64,000 nucleotides of DNA from Megalonaias nervosa. Its lineage: Eukaryota; Mollusca; Bivalvia; Unionida; Unionidae. The notes under the pieces were generated by a model. The model saw nothing but the letters and a program-made list of their open reading frames with translations, did no database searches and was not told where the DNA came from. The position numbers and the translations under genes are program-made. This document shows, one piece after another, positions 11,684 to 23,433 of the stretch (position 1 is the first letter of the stretch; the number at the start of each line of letters is the position of its first letter). Location of the stretch: contig JAECUM010003307.1 of assembly GCA_016617855.1 (NCBI GenBank), forward strand, positions 1 through 64,000, read 5' to 3'.

Positions 11684-12840
11684 AAAATCAGACTAACATA
11701 TAACAATACATGTTAAAAGAAAGCAGGTGAAACTTAGTCTTATATTTTCAAAAACACCATGATTAAATTATTGATAGTGTCCACTATACCATGGTGTGGT
11801 ATATTACAATATATTGCAGTTCCATACATATCACAGTTCTCAATATAAAGGCAGTTCTGTACATAACATGGTGGTTATGGACCTCGACTATTGTATTATA
11901 ATGAGGGAGATATATATTACTTAAATTTGTATTCAGGATATAAAGTATAACAGGGAATAGACTTGTTGCTTCTTGGGTTTTCTTGTACTTTTATTATATT
12001 AACTTCAGTATCTTTTAACTAATCTAAAAATAGCAAAACTAACTACACTGTGTTACTAAAATAAATCTTTTGCATAATTTGAATAATTTCGCCAAGACAA
12101 CATGGAAGTAATTGGGAACCGTCAGATATAGAAATTTTTATACTGAATAAGCAAATGTTTGCCATGTTCAAGAAACTTTTTGAATAATATAACTAACAAA
12201 AAAAATGTATCAGTTTTTGTTAATATAAATGGAAAACTTCTTCCTCTTGCATGACTGTGTACACTGCTTCACACAAACAGAACATGTCAATCGCATATAT
12301 GGAACATGGACGCATATCATTTGCTAATGACCATCATATGTAACATCATCATAATTTTACATTAAAAACACAGAAAAGATTAATACCCATGTCAAACACA
12401 AAATTGTTCTATTCAGTACCCATATAGTAGATACATTTGGAAAAAGATTGTTGAGATAGCTGATAGGGCCCTTTGTAGTTAAAAGTGAACCTTGTTCTTT
12501 GATAGAAAGCAGCAAAGGTTTAAGGCCTTTAAGATTTATTTCAGTGATATCAGTCTGCCATCAGATATGACTGATATTGCTACAATTAGAAAAACATAAC
12601 TTACCTTCCAAGGCTGCTCAGTTGAATTGGAATGATGTTAACTGAAAACATCTTGGCAGAAAGACTTTTCACATTATGACAAATGATGGTAATGTGCCAT
12701 CAAATACTAAAGAAATTGAGAAAAACCCTGAACAATTGTTTTCATAACAAATGTAATCAGGAGTATTGGAATAAATGTCTGTATAAAGCATCCTACTGGC
12801 CCCCATTTCTTGGTCAGCTGCCTTTGTATATGGGCAAATG
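11681..12840. other. unassigned AT-rich sequence
   Basis: No repeat or gene recognised; short opposed open frames at 12669-12953 are not persuasive. Confidence 0.5.
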
Positions 12841-12845
12841 TCATT

Positions 12846-12884
12846 TAGGTGAGCAATCTCAGGCTCACTTGTGCCTCTTGATAA
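12846..12884 (+). repeat. possible GTGAGC...GCTCAC mini-hairpin repeat
   Basis: AGGTGAGCAATCTCAGGCTCAC followed by TTGTGCCTCTTG. This arrangement (GGTGAGCGAT...CCTCTTG) resembles a short hairpin often seen in mollusc repeats; the resemblance is from memory and only one copy is seen here. Confidence 0.35.
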
Positions 12885-13199
12885 ACTAATGGATAACCAG
12901 TTACACACTACTTTTGCTGTTACTAAACAGCACTTATAAGAATCTTGCATCATTTACTTTAGTCCTATATTTGACCTTTGGAAGAACTTTTGCCATTGCT
13001 TGATAATAATCTTATTACAGTCATGAATATTTAATGATTGTACCATGCAAGGAGACTGACATTAATGATGCTGAGATGGTCAGAGATGTTGTCAACTGCT
13101 AAATGATCTTTGAACCATTTTATTGCCAATGTAAATAAAGTAGTAGGGAGTTGCAATCAAACTATGGTCTTGCTTGACTATCCCCTTACATACAAAGTT

Positions 13200-13660
13200 A
13201 AGATGGGTTATTGTATCTGTCATTTTGTTTATAGGTTGGTTTTTTTTTTTTCGGCCCTCTGTTCATTATGGAGAGTAATTCTGCCATACCAAAACTTGAT
13301 TACTTTGTAATTTGCTTTCTTGGGTGACGTTTTTTTATTTTCAGCCTTTTGTTTGTTGCACCCTCTATATCTTTCTACCACTTTGACCTACCCATGAAAA
13401 TTGATCTGCGGATACGCATCAAGAGGAGTTTCTAAACAATGATAAAAGTATGTTATAGTGACCTACTTTGGCTGTTTGAGTGACTTGTACTTTCAGCTGT
13501 TTGTTTGTTGCATCCTCAATATTTTGGGCCTATTTCACCAGTATTCGTATTGTTGTGTAGATGCATCTCAAGGAGAGAAAATCATCTTTACAAAAAACTG
13601 GTCACAGTGACCCAATTTTTTACTTTAGTGACTTGTGTATTTTCAGGGATTTATACCCTT
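13200..13660 (+). repeat. degenerate ~155-bp tandem array
   Basis: Two to three diverged units: TTTTCAGCCTTTTGTTTGTTGCACCC near 13340 and CTTTCAGCTGTTTGTTTGTTGCATCC near 13490 (each followed by a different 100-bp stretch), with a partial TATTTTCAGGG near 13637. It immediately precedes a LINE-C 3' end. Confidence 0.55.
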
Positions 13661-13664
13661 CAAT

Positions 13665-13855
13665 ATTCTTTCATGGCACCTGCATGAAAAAGCTGTACAT
13701 TGATGTACCACCCAAGAAAAAGTTGGATGCTTTGAGGGAATGCAGTTTATAAAACAAATTTTGACCATATGTTTAAAAGATTTGACATGTATTATCTATA
13801 TCTTTTTTTATATATATTTTACAGAATCTTAATATTTTTACAGTTTTTGCACACC
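13665..13855 (+). mobile_element. LINE-C 3' end, 5'-truncated copy
   Basis: Matches 39105-39255 through the end of the open frame (residues like VPPKKKLDALRECSLY, terminating near 13750) and the start of the 3' untranslated region (TTTACAGAATCTTAATATTTTTAC against TTTACAGAATTTTAACATCTTTAT). Only the last ~25 codons and ~100 bases of 3' sequence survive. Confidence 0.7.
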
Positions 13856-14206
13856 AGAAGCCATCACCTATGCCTCACAGTTAGGAGGTCATGGTGACAA
13901 AAATATCATTTTATGAATTGTATCCTTGGCTGGAATATTACTTTTTGAACCACTAAAGATACTTCATTGAAACTGTTCCCAAGTATATATCATAACTAGA
14001 CTGTGTGTCATGTTGCCTTAGCCCATCCCTTTCCTCAAGGTCAGGTTCATGTCAAGGGAAAGGATAAATTTTGACATGGATCCTTGTCCAGAGTACAGAT
14101 TTTGAACTACTGAAGATACTTTTATCAAACTACCTAAATATCTTGAACAGACAGTGTCACTGTAACCACACATTCTGCTTCAAGGTAAAGGTTATAACAA
14201 GGAAAA

Positions 14207-14207
<1 letters not shown>

Positions 14208-14285
<78 letters not shown>
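14208..14285. repeat. (GT)39 microsatellite (expanded SINE tail)
   Basis: Uninterrupted GT run occupying the position of the (CA)n tail of the minus-strand SINE-E; the other copy has only about six CA units, so the tail expanded after insertion. Confidence 0.97.
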
Positions 14286-14286
<1 letters not shown>

Positions 14287-14464
14287 TTTGAATTTTTAAT
14301 GTAGCTTTACGGATTTTTCCAGTCATATTGCTACGATGTCTGCAGTGTGGCAGTTTATAGTAATGTGTAGCACTGGGGCATCATGCCACAGACATGTAGC
14401 ATGATTTCACACTCAATCACATTATCCCGACACCTGGCTAACCACTCCTAGCACTACCTCTTAA

Positions 14465-15077
14465 CACATTAACCCCTGGAGGTTTTTGTCGTTTTCACCT
14501 GAAATGCGAGTAGGAAACCCATTTTGGGGCTATTTCTGAATACATCCTAATACATCGACCTCCAAGAGATTTTAGGTTAACCTAATGCCTAGTTGTGTTA
14601 GAAACATCGTTTTTCATTGGCTATTTCGCCTGCGCATGAGCAGAAGGGTAAAAGTTGGAGTTCTTTTTTCTTTTTTTTTTTGCTTAACGGACCCATCATT
14701 TTCGTGTCGAGACCACTCTTTATTCTAAATGCCCATCTTATCCTACTTTTTGCAAAGGTTCACCTGTCTGTGTGCAGTTCAGACCGGTCTGTCTTAGATC
14801 TGAGGCCAAAAAGTCTAAAATCCGACACAAAATCGGATTCCGACCTCAGGCGAATTTCGGCTGGAAAAAACTCGGGTCCAAAAAGTTACGTTTTTCCCTC
14901 TGTATTTTGTAGTGCAACTAGAACATCCATATTATTTGGTATCATCATAAAGCTACATCTGTCTACCTTTCTATAATACCACCCACTTTATTGTGTCATA
15001 CATGACCTTGACATTACAGAGCTCAGAAGTAGGCTACCACCTCCTGCCGCGTAAACGCGGCTTCAGGGGTTAATGAG
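14465..15077 (+). mobile_element. TTAA-flanked (piggyBac-like) MITE, complete, 613 bp
   Basis: Inserted into SINE-E: TTAA at 14461-14464 and 15078-15081, with terminal inverted repeats CACATTAACCCCTGGAG and (minus strand) CTCATTAACCCCTGAAG. Comparison with the uninterrupted SINE at 19060-19075 (AGCATTAAGAGG) shows a single TTAA at the empty site. TTAA duplication with perfect-cut ends is the hallmark of piggyBac-type transposition; there is no transposase gene, so it is non-autonomous. CpG-rich inner part (GCCGCGTAAACGCGGC hairpin at about 15047-15062) suggests a fairly young copy. A 119-codon open frame inside (14617-14976) has no domain. Confidence 0.88.
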
Positions 15078-15625
15078 TTAATGCTGAGCACCTAGCGAGG
15101 CAGCTGCTAGTACCATTTTTATAAGTCTTTGATATGACTCAGCCAGGGTTCAACCCCGTGGTTCAACCCCGTGACCTCCCCACCTTAGGTGGATGCAAGG
15201 AAAATTGTAATTCTGTGACTTGTATCATCAGCTGGGGTACAAATTTTGAACTGCTGAATTATCTCAATGACATTTTAGCCAGTTGTATATTGTGTACAGA
15301 CAGTGTGCAGCATACGATACTTGTTCCCCCAGTCCTCAAGGTGGAGGTCACAGCAAGGCAAAAAGTAATGTAGTATACTTGTCCAGGAAATAAATTTTTG
15401 AACCACTTTAGATATTATAATCAAAACTTTAACCAGTTTTATATCAAGGGCAGGGTCATGGAACAGGATATCAGTGACTTTTGCCCATTGAACAAATGAA
15501 GATAATGAAATTTGATCCTATTAAATATCTTGACTTGACATTGTCTTGAATATTTAGTCATACCCTATCCTCAAGGTCAAGGTCGTGGTTAGAGATACTG
15601 TTAAGTCAGTGGCCAGTTATTTTTC

Positions 15626-16019
15626 ATGATGTTGTCACTTGTTTATCCATAATGATGTTTCATGAAACTTGATCCATGTATACACCTTATTATTCTATAA
15701 TGCTTTACAGTTATTATTATGGAAAAGTTCATGACATTGGCTTATGAAATGGAATGGTACTCTTGTGTTTAGATCACATGACCATAATATTAAGTGAACT
15801 TATCATATGGCCCTGCATCTGGTGTATTATCTACCATCATGTTGTCCATCCATGTTGCTATTTTCAGTGTCTTCTAAAATAATTCCTGTGATAATTTCAA
15901 CCACACTTGTAAGGAATGTTCTTCAGGATATGTTTTACCAAAAGTTGATGGGTGGGGTGTGGATCATCTAGAAACATTGTGGTTCCTGTTATAACTAAAT
16001 CAAACCAAACAAATCTTTA
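15626..16019. other. unassigned AT-rich sequence
   Basis: Nothing firm; AAATCAAACCAAACAAATC near 15990-16012 resembles a SINE tail but has no readable head. Confidence 0.45.
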
Positions 16020-16910
16020 ACTGTTACTCCATAACAGCTCAGCCAGCTTTTACCATATTGGGTAGGAATGTTTCATAGGACATACCATATCAAAATTTTG
16101 TCAAGGGTAGCTTCCCTAGCAACAGTGTTGCTTCCATAGTAACTGTTTTGAAAACCTATTTTCAGCTTTAGAACAGCTGCACCAATTTTGATCAATCTTT
16201 GCAAGTTGTTTTCCCAAATATGCTTTATCAAAATTGAGTACACGGTGGATCCACTAGCAACACTGGCTTCCATAAGAATGGCTGAACCAGTTTCCATCAA
16301 ACTTGGTAGAAATAATTGATAGGACATGCTCTATCACAATTTTCTCTTGGGTGGCTCCCCTAGCAGTAGTGTGACTTCCATAATAACCGTTTGGAAAACT
16401 CATTTTTGACATCTTTACAAGATCAGTCAAACCAGTTTTTATTGTAAATACTTATTATGAATGATCAATGAAAATTTTGTCTTGAGTAGCTTTATTTTGT
16501 CTACAATAATTGTGTCAATTTTGTTCAGACTTGGAGTGTTCCTTAGATCTTGATTTATCAAAATTGCATTAATAGTGACACCCCTAGCAAAGAATGTAGC
16601 TTCCATAGCAATCAGAATGGAAAACTTGTTTTCAACTTCTCCAGTACAACTGAGCATATCTTGGTCAGACTTGGTAGAAGTGTTTAAAGGACATGCTGTA
16701 ATAAAATTTTGTTCAGCATGGCTCAGTAAGCAAGAGTGACTTCCTTAGCAGCTGTATAGAAAATTTATTTTTGACTCCTTCTCTAGAACAGCTTGGCAAT
16801 TTTGATCCAATGTGGCAGGAATTTTTCTTACTACATGCTCTGTCCAAATTTTGTTTTGGATGTATCACATAAATGTGGACTGAACCAGTTGTTTGTGTGG
16901 TCAAGAAATC
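16020..16910 (+). repeat. degenerate 105-145-bp tandem array (family S)
   Basis: Recurring blocks: CTAGCAACA...TTGCTTCCATAGTAAC (CTTCCATA at about 16131, 16267, 16374, 16600, 16741), GAACAGCTGCACCAATTTTGATCA and ATGCTCTATCAAAATTTTGTC variants. At least five diverged units. The minus-strand open frames here are by-products of the repeat. Confidence 0.8.
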
Positions 16911-17485
16911 TTCAGCAGTGTAGCTTGCTTAGGAGAATATCATGAGAAACTAGATCAGAGGTTTTCTTGAATTTGAGAATTATGCTGTTAGGTTACTATT
17001 ATTCATTTCTTCCTGCCATAGATCAGTTAATTTTGTGGGAGCTGTTTGACATAAATGTTCTTTGAAGGGTCCTGATTGTTTCATATGGAAAAGGGAAAAA
17101 GTATTCATAAACTTGTTTCTTTAAAAAAAATTCAAACTTTTTTGACAAAGCTGGAAGAATAGTGATGTAGTTTCAGCCATCAGTGCTGCCATCATAATTA
17201 ATCCAACAAAACTGAATGGATTGAGCTCATTCAGATACTGTCACAAGGAGCTAGACATTGGTATATATTTATTTAAAACATTGTTAAAAAGAGTGTTAAT
17301 AGGTCAGTACTTTTTTTGGTTTGTTGCAGGTCTTTCTAAGACGTTGATGGTAAAATCTTTTAGTTGGATACAGGTATTTTTCAGAATAAGATTGGGGGGG
17401 GGGGTCCTGCGGCCATGCAGTTGTATGCAGATAACCTAGGTTGGTTCTTATTGCCGTTTTTGTTGCCCTTCAAATTTTTTAAATG
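16911..17485. other. unassigned AT-rich sequence with G-run
   Basis: Nothing recognised apart from a 12-base G tract at about 17393-17404. Confidence 0.5.
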
Positions 17486-17489
17486 AAGC

Positions 17490-17585
17490 CTATTATAATA
17501 CCCCACATCATTGACTTGAACCCACGACTGGAGGCTGAAGAGGGGTCCTTTCTTGGCCAACCCTTGTATCGACTGAGCAGTTGGT
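17490..17585 (-). mobile_element. tRNA-derived SINE fragment
   Basis: On the minus strand a B-box-like GTGGGTTCAAGTC (about 17514-17526) follows a tRNA-like stretch with TTGGCCAAGAAAGG. No flanking duplication resolved and family unclear. Confidence 0.45.
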
Positions 17586-17924
17586 GATTACACTTCAGAA
17601 TGAAAAATTTATGTACATAGTACTATTTATATGGCTGTACACTGTACTGTTTATATGGCTGTACACTGTACTATTTATATGGGTTAAGCAGTTTGTGGAT
17701 TTTATACTTGTATATGGTGAGGAAAGACTGAATCAAGATCGTTTTAACTCATTCTAATAAAATTTGACGGATTTTAAAATGTTTCATTTAACTTGATTTA
17801 GGCCCAGTTGTAACCCACCAATTATGTGTTCTATTCCTGGCTGAAGTATTTATTGGTGATGTATAGTGAATGAATTGCTGTCATGATTCTGGAAATCACA
17901 ATGTTTGAACAGTTTGGTTGGGTG

Positions 17925-18075
17925 TTCATGGAACAGCAACACACTTAAGGTCATAATATGCAGAGGCAAGTAAAGTACTTTAACCAAGGCACAATAGTAT
18001 GGGTTGATTCAATGGTAGGAATTGAACTCGCAAGTCCAATACCTTGATCATTGAGTCACCTCAGCTCAAAATGTT
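17925..18075 (-). mobile_element. old tRNA-derived SINE (SINE-V type)
   Basis: Relative of 785-960. Minus strand: GAGCTGAGGTGACTCAATGA head, B-box-like GAGTTCAATTCC (about 18018-18029), and a core TGCCTTGGTTAAAGTACTTT (about 17972-17991). Strongly diverged. Confidence 0.55.
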
Positions 18076-18164
18076 TTAAATGGACTAGTTCATTTGCAGT
18101 ACACTCTCAAACTCAGCACAGGGGTAGTAACTATTTTTTAATATTTAATTACTGAATACACAAT

Positions 18165-18610
18165 ATTGATAACATGCACATTCAGTACCATGATTATCTA
18201 GATCATTTGTCTATACATTGTAACACAGCAGATGATCATGAATGACATGTGCTTCCAGCCCCTAGGTTATTCAGTTCTTTGGTCTGTGTATTATGATATA
18301 TAGCAGACAATTATGACTTGCATAACAGTTCATCCAGCCTCAAGGTTACACAGGTTTGTTTTGGTCTGCATATTGTAACACAGAAGATGATTATGACTCA
18401 TATGTGCTTCCAGCCCCTGGTTTACCCAGTTCTTTTGTTTGCATATTACAATGTATAGCAGACAATTATGACTCATATGTGCTTCCAGCCCCTAGGTTAT
18501 CCATTTCTTTTGTCTGCATATTATAACATTTAGCAGATCATTATGACTCCTATATGCATCCAGCCCCTAGGTTATCCATTTCATTGTCTGCAGATGATTA
18601 TGACTACTGT
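18165..18610 (+). repeat. ~75-bp tandem array, about 5.5 units
   Basis: CTTCCAGCCCCTAGGTTAT-like block at about 18252, 18332, 18407, 18482 and 18558 (spacing 75-80), each followed by TTTTGTCTGCATATTATAAC and GCAGACAATTATGACT variants. Confidence 0.88.
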
Positions 18611-18943
18611 TGAAATAACAGGATTGATTTGTTTGAGGTTAATGCTTAATAATGAATTTTAAACACCTGATCATTTTAAATTTTAAATTTTGTTTAGTCA
18701 GGTTGTACTTTGACTGTGACTTATTTAGGCAATAAGTTTTTCAGTCAGTTTGTCACCTTAGGACTTGAGCAGGAAATTTGAAAAGAAAACTTTCTTCTTT
18801 TTTACTTCTTACTAAATGTTTTGGACTGTAGCAAGCAAAAGATATAAAAAAGGAAATCAGATAAAATATTTTTAAAAAATAGCAAGTACATATGACTAAA
18901 ATCATTATAATGAAAGCTAGCTTCCATTTGATAACAATATTGT

Positions 18944-19260
18944 CCTTGTAAATTTTTCGGTGGTCTAGTGGTTAAAGCATCTTCCTTGGATGCAGGAGGT
19001 CACTGGTTCAAACCCCAGCTAAGACTTCTAAAAATGGTACTAACAGCTGCCTCACTAGGCACACAGCATTAAGAGGTTAGTGTTAGGACTGGTCAGCCTG
19101 GTATCAGGATAATGTGACATGCTACATGTCTGCGGCATGATGTCCCAGTGCTACATATCACTATAAACTGTCACACTGCAGACATCATAGTGATATGACT
19201 GAAAAATTGTTAAAGCTATGTTAAAAAACCAAATCACACACACACACACCTTGTAAATTT
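18944..19260 (+). mobile_element. SINE-E, complete, with 12-bp target-site duplication
   Basis: tRNA-derived SINE of 293 bp (18956-19248), flanked by CCTTGTAAATTT at 18944-18955 and 19249-19260 (perfect). Head: A box TGGTCTAGTGG (18961-18971) and B box GGTTCAAACCC (19005-19015), about 35 bases apart as in a pol III internal promoter; closest by eye to a Glu/Gly-type tRNA head. Body ends in AAAAAACCAAATC and a short (CA)n tail. Reference copy for the interrupted one at 14.2-15.2 kb. It presumably used a LINE's reverse transcriptase, but which LINE is unknown. Confidence 0.92.
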
Positions 19261-20009
19261 ATGCAATATTCTGTACTCAACATCTGGTTTCAAAGGCAAT
19301 ACCAAATTAATATAATTCTTCAGCTAAATTCTGAAAAATGGTGGGGGGGTAATTAAATATAAATCCAGTTTGTTTCTTGGTTGGAATTAAACCCTCAAAC
19401 TTTGCAAAACTAATTTTTTAAATATCCAACTTGGAAATCTCAGCACCTGCATCCAAGGTAAACAGTGAACGTTAAAACAAAATCAAGAACAATAAAATGT
19501 TACCACAAGAGCAAATTCTTCACTTCTGAAAATTTTAATTCCCCCCCCCCTCAAAAAAATTGTGGAAAAATTACATTAGCTTAACTGTTTTTGCCTTGAA
19601 GTTTGAAGTACTGCATATGTAAGAAATTAATTTGGCCTGACCCTAGTCTGTAGAATCAGTGTGAAGAGGTTTGTTGAAAGACAAAACATGCTTTTGTATG
19701 ACATGCAAAGAGAAAACAAGGTAATTATTTCAAGGTTATGGAAATAAACAATTAGCATTGTGCTTCAATCTTGAATTAATTAACTACATTAGCTCATATC
19801 AAACACTGGCAGCTGGGAGTGTTCAATAAATGTAATGAAGCCAAACAAAAAGGGTCTTTAGAAAAGCTGGAGCTGGTACATAGATCAAGGCCATGATGAG
19901 TAATTCAGCAAATGGGTGTGGACTTGAATAAAAAGATGTTAATTATCACAGTTGCTATTTTTGGCCTTGACTAACAATATGGTATTGAAACTATGGAGGC
20001 TGGAAGTTA
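19261..20009. other. unassigned AT-rich sequence
   Basis: Nothing recognised apart from short G and C runs (about 19340 and 19542-19551). Confidence 0.5.
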
Positions 20010-20223
20010 CCATATATACTTGTTTATAAAACAAGTCCAACTGAAAACTGCACAGACCCAGATCTGCCATCACATAATGGGCCAACAGATCTGTTTTTGT
20101 GCAGATCGTTAGGAGTAATCAGTAGAACAAACATAGACCCTGATCTGTAGGCACGTTATGCTATGGCAGATCATGATCTTTGCTGTTTGCCATTTGACTT
20201 GACTTATAAGCGAGTAAAGATGG
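20010..20223 (-). mobile_element. DHP MITE, copy 2
   Basis: TA then CATATATACTTGTTTATAAA on the left; CTTATAAGCGAGTAAAGATGG on the right. Hairpins GACCCAGATCTGCC/aacAGATCTG and GACCCTGATCTG/GGCAGATCATGATC; the linker is reversed, so minus orientation. Confidence 0.85.
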
Positions 20224-23195
20224 TTTGATGATACATTAGTAAGTTGCCTTAGAGGCTCATCATTTCTTAAGCTAGACATTAAGAGTCATTTTGTTTGGCA
20301 TTTTGGCAGTGTAATTAGTCCTTCCTCCCAGACCTTAAAAAAAAATATTTAACTCTGCTGATAAGAAATACTATATTCACTTTCCATGACAAGAAGATAG
20401 TGATAATGGTATAGTAGTGGCGATTTTCTTTGATTACTTCTTGCTAGAGATATTTTAGAGAGACAGGTCTTTAATGACAAAGGTGAAAAATTATACATTA
20501 TTATGCCTTGCTCACTACCATAATATTCAGCTTCCTTCAGCTCCTGTTTTCGTCTGTCCTTCCTTGATTTTTCTTACTGCCTCCTCACTTGTCAGGAAAT
20601 GTAGTTCTTCATTTGTGAAATATGGATCAATTTGCCTTTGTTTGCAAAATGGCATTCCTTATTTGCATTTCTTGCTTCAGACCTGTTGTCTGTATCCCAC
20701 ATCTGCCACCCAACATAACTGCCAATGTTAATGAAAAATTGCCTTTTAAGGAAAAATGGGGAATACAATTACATGTGCATTGAAACCTGCCTTAGCAGAT
20801 ACCTCCATCAAGAAGAGGTTGTCAGTCAACTTTCTTAATTTCATCTTTTTTTTAATATAGTCTATATAAAGAACACCTGGTCACAATGGATAAATTTGTG
20901 AGTTCTCTTGGATGACCTTTATAGATAGGTTTCTAAATGACAAATAATGATGGCAAAGTACAAGTTGTGAACAGTACTATCACTAAATGTTCTATATAAG
21001 CTACAACCCAATGATATTCTCTGCAGGATTTTTGTTTGTGTAAATTTGCAAAGAGCTTCTAATGTCACTGCATATCTTCTATGATGAATAATTTGGAAAA
21101 TGAAATTATTTTCCATCTGGTAATTCCAGAGTTTATATATCTGTTTTTAAAAAAGTAAATGAGGGAAATATCATAAAAATATTAAGCTTAAATGAAATAA
21201 TAAGAATCATTTGCAGAGTGAAACCCTTCTTAACAGACACTTGATTAAAAAGCATGCTTGCAGATATAGAACCATCGTTATGAACCCTTTTTTAATTAAA
21301 TTAATTCAATATGAATGACACCTGTTCAGAAAGGAAAAACTTTTGCAGTCCCTCAAGTTTCTTTTATAAACCAGATTTGCTATTTCAGTGTAATATCTCT
21401 GTCATTCAAGAGATTTTGTCTCAATCATTGCAAAATTTAACCAAATTAAACTATTATTAGGAAACAGTACCCATCTAAATTAATTGTTGTATTTTCATTT
21501 GTATTTTTCATGCATACACATGTATATTAACCTTAAGGACAAGTCTAGCTCATAGTGTCAACCTCGTGTTCTGTTTTTTTTTTTTTTTAATATTCTATTA
21601 TTGGTCGTGATGGTGGGGAGTCTTTTGAAGGATGCATAGAATTATATTTTGGAAATTACTGGTAAAATGATCAAAAGTTTACATAAAATTCTTTCTTAGA
21701 AGGATTATAAGACTTTTTATCAAGAATGAGAATGCAAATAATTAATACTGATCAAATTATTATTCAGATCTTTCTTTATTTCAGCAGCCATTTTCTGTTT
21801 AATGAATTAGTAAATATCTTGTAATGGAGACTTGATCACTTCACTAATAATACTTGACTACAGCAGGTAGTGATAAAATTGGAAATGGTAGTGGACAAAC
21901 CCATTTCCAAGAATCTGTACAATGGGAAGAAAATCAATATTGTGATCAGAAAATTAAGTTATGCAGTTGTTTCATATTTTATTTTCCCTACCATTTTTGT
22001 TTTGGTTTCAAGTATATGATCTGCATTATTTCCTTTGTTTTGGGGTTTTTTTTCGTTGTTCAGAATGTACATTTTAAAAAACTTCTATTTTTTCATAGCA
22101 CAATAAGCCATTTGATACTTCACCTTTGGTACAGTTTATTCAGCAATTTTATGCCTTGGTGGTTTTTGCTACATTCTTTTTATACTATTTTAAGATGATT
22201 GGACTTTGAGAGTTAGCTCTGCCCTAGCTAGTTTTATCATTCATTCTATGTCACACTAGATTATCAAAGAGGATGATTCAGTGTGCAAGGTAAACACTAG
22301 AGGGCATTGTAACTAGTGTGGGTTTTCATACTGGGGACCATTCATTGTCTCCAACTCTGGGCAGGCCAGATTGGTGTTAGTGGGCAGGAGTTAGGAATGA
22401 ACACTTGTGAAATTTCAAGCATAAGAAACCGGGAATAGTTGGATTTTATTATGGAATAATGCTTTAGAGGAGTTATTTATGGTGAGTTCAGCATGGCATG
22501 CAAATTGCTTCCTTGAATTTATCAATATTTCTACATTTAAAGGCCTGAAATGTCACATACTGTGGATGTGATGTGTGTAAAAATGTATGATTGTGTAGTG
22601 CATACAGCCACATGTACTGTTTACCTTTCTGATATTAGAGCAAGTCCATAATTTATTCTGTTTATGGTTACAATCTTGGCTTTGGACAAACAATTAATCT
22701 AGGATCTAGTGTTTATCTATTCACATGTTCTTGAAATTTGGTCACAGTCAATACATGGTGGCCTTCTCACATTGGTTTTAAGTTCAAGCTGTGAGTGATA
22801 TCACCTTAGGGATAAAGGGAATTTTAGTGGTTTCTGGGACATTCAAAAATAGAAAAGAGACAGAAACTATGAATGATGTAATTCCAAATTCTAATGTGCA
22901 AAACATAAATCACAGCTAATTAATATGTAACAGCAGGTCATAGTCTTTATCACATTGAGTATTGGATTTATTTTGTGGGTAGGTACCCTGTTATAATGTG
23001 TATACCCTGAGGTTTTAGTGATTCACTAAGGATTTAAGGATCTTACCATATAGCCAGTCTGAATCTTCTTTTTGTAAGCAGACAAAGAAAGGCATATATC
23101 ACTTGTTTCTAGATTGCTTCAAGGGACTGGTCACAACAATGCATTGGTGTCTTGTACCAGCTGTACCAGTAAGTAAAGGTAAGCACTGCCATCTA
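20224..23195. other. unassigned sequence with two similar modules
   Basis: Mostly featureless. TGAAACCTGCCTTAGCAGATACC at about 20780 and GTGAAACCCTTCTTAACAGACAC at about 21218 are similar 23-base starts in the same orientation, each followed by a T-rich stretch and an ACACCTG motif; they look like diverged copies of a transposon terminus. No gene: the 114-codon frame at 21854-22198 has no domain. Confidence 0.45.
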
Positions 23196-23409
23196 CCGTA
23201 TATACTCACTTAAAAGTTCAGTCCAACTGCAGACAACTTAGACCTTGATCTGACATCGCATAATAAACAGGCAGATGAAGGTCTCCATTGCTTGTTCTCC
23301 TCATTTCTCCTAACAAACTGCATTGACCCAGATCTGCTGACACATGCACTGGCACATCTTGGTCTGTGCAATTTGCAGTTGGATCTAAGTTGTAAGCAAG
23401 TATGTATAG
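23196..23409 (+). mobile_element. DHP MITE, copy 3
   Basis: Left TA at 23194-23195, then CGTATATACTCACTTAAAAG; right GCAAGTATGTATAG then TA. First hairpin (GACCTTGATCTGaC/GCAGATGAAGGTC) is worn; second is GACCCAGATCTGCTG/CACATCTTGGTC. Plus orientation, next to inverted copy 4. Confidence 0.83.
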
Positions 23410-23433
23410 TAATTCTACACCCCATTACTAAAC

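Larger units (their letters stand above)
14198..15204 (-). mobile_element. SINE-E (tRNA-derived, GT/CA tail), split by a TTAA MITE
   Basis: Minus-strand SINE, same family as 18956-19248. Flanked by CAAGGAAAA at 14198-14206 and 15196-15204. Its (CA)n tail appears as (GT)n at 14208-14285, the body runs to 14460, is cut by the MITE at 14465-15077, and resumes at 15078-15195 with the B-box part (a duplicated GGGTTGAACC segment on the minus strand near 15147-15175). The head is slightly shortened compared with the 19-kb copy. Without the MITE the SINE is about 370 bp including its long tail. Confidence 0.9.
13856..15625 (+). repeat. degenerate ~150-bp tandem array (family C), interrupted by a SINE
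   Basis: Units share CTCAAGGTCAAGGTCA...CAAGG, then GTGACTTGTATCCTTGTCCA, TTTTGAACCACTGAAGATAC and CTTGA(A)CAGACAGTGTC variants, at about 13880-14207 and again at 15205-15620. The break at 14207-15195 is exactly a SINE with its own target-site duplication. A third block of the family is at 40790-41060. Confidence 0.8.

Noticed and set aside
14617..14976. 119-codon open frame inside the TTAA MITE
   Set aside because: No transposase or other motif; much too short and unmatched by the partial copy at 1-216.
18956..19030. Possible functional tRNA-Glu/Gly gene
   Set aside because: Same reason: a tRNA-like head followed by a SINE body, (CA)n tail and perfect 12-bp duplication.
21854..22198. 114-codon frame rich in Phe and Leu that might look like a membrane protein
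   Set aside because: T-rich DNA read in any frame gives Phe/Leu/Ser; no start context, exon signals or family resemblance.
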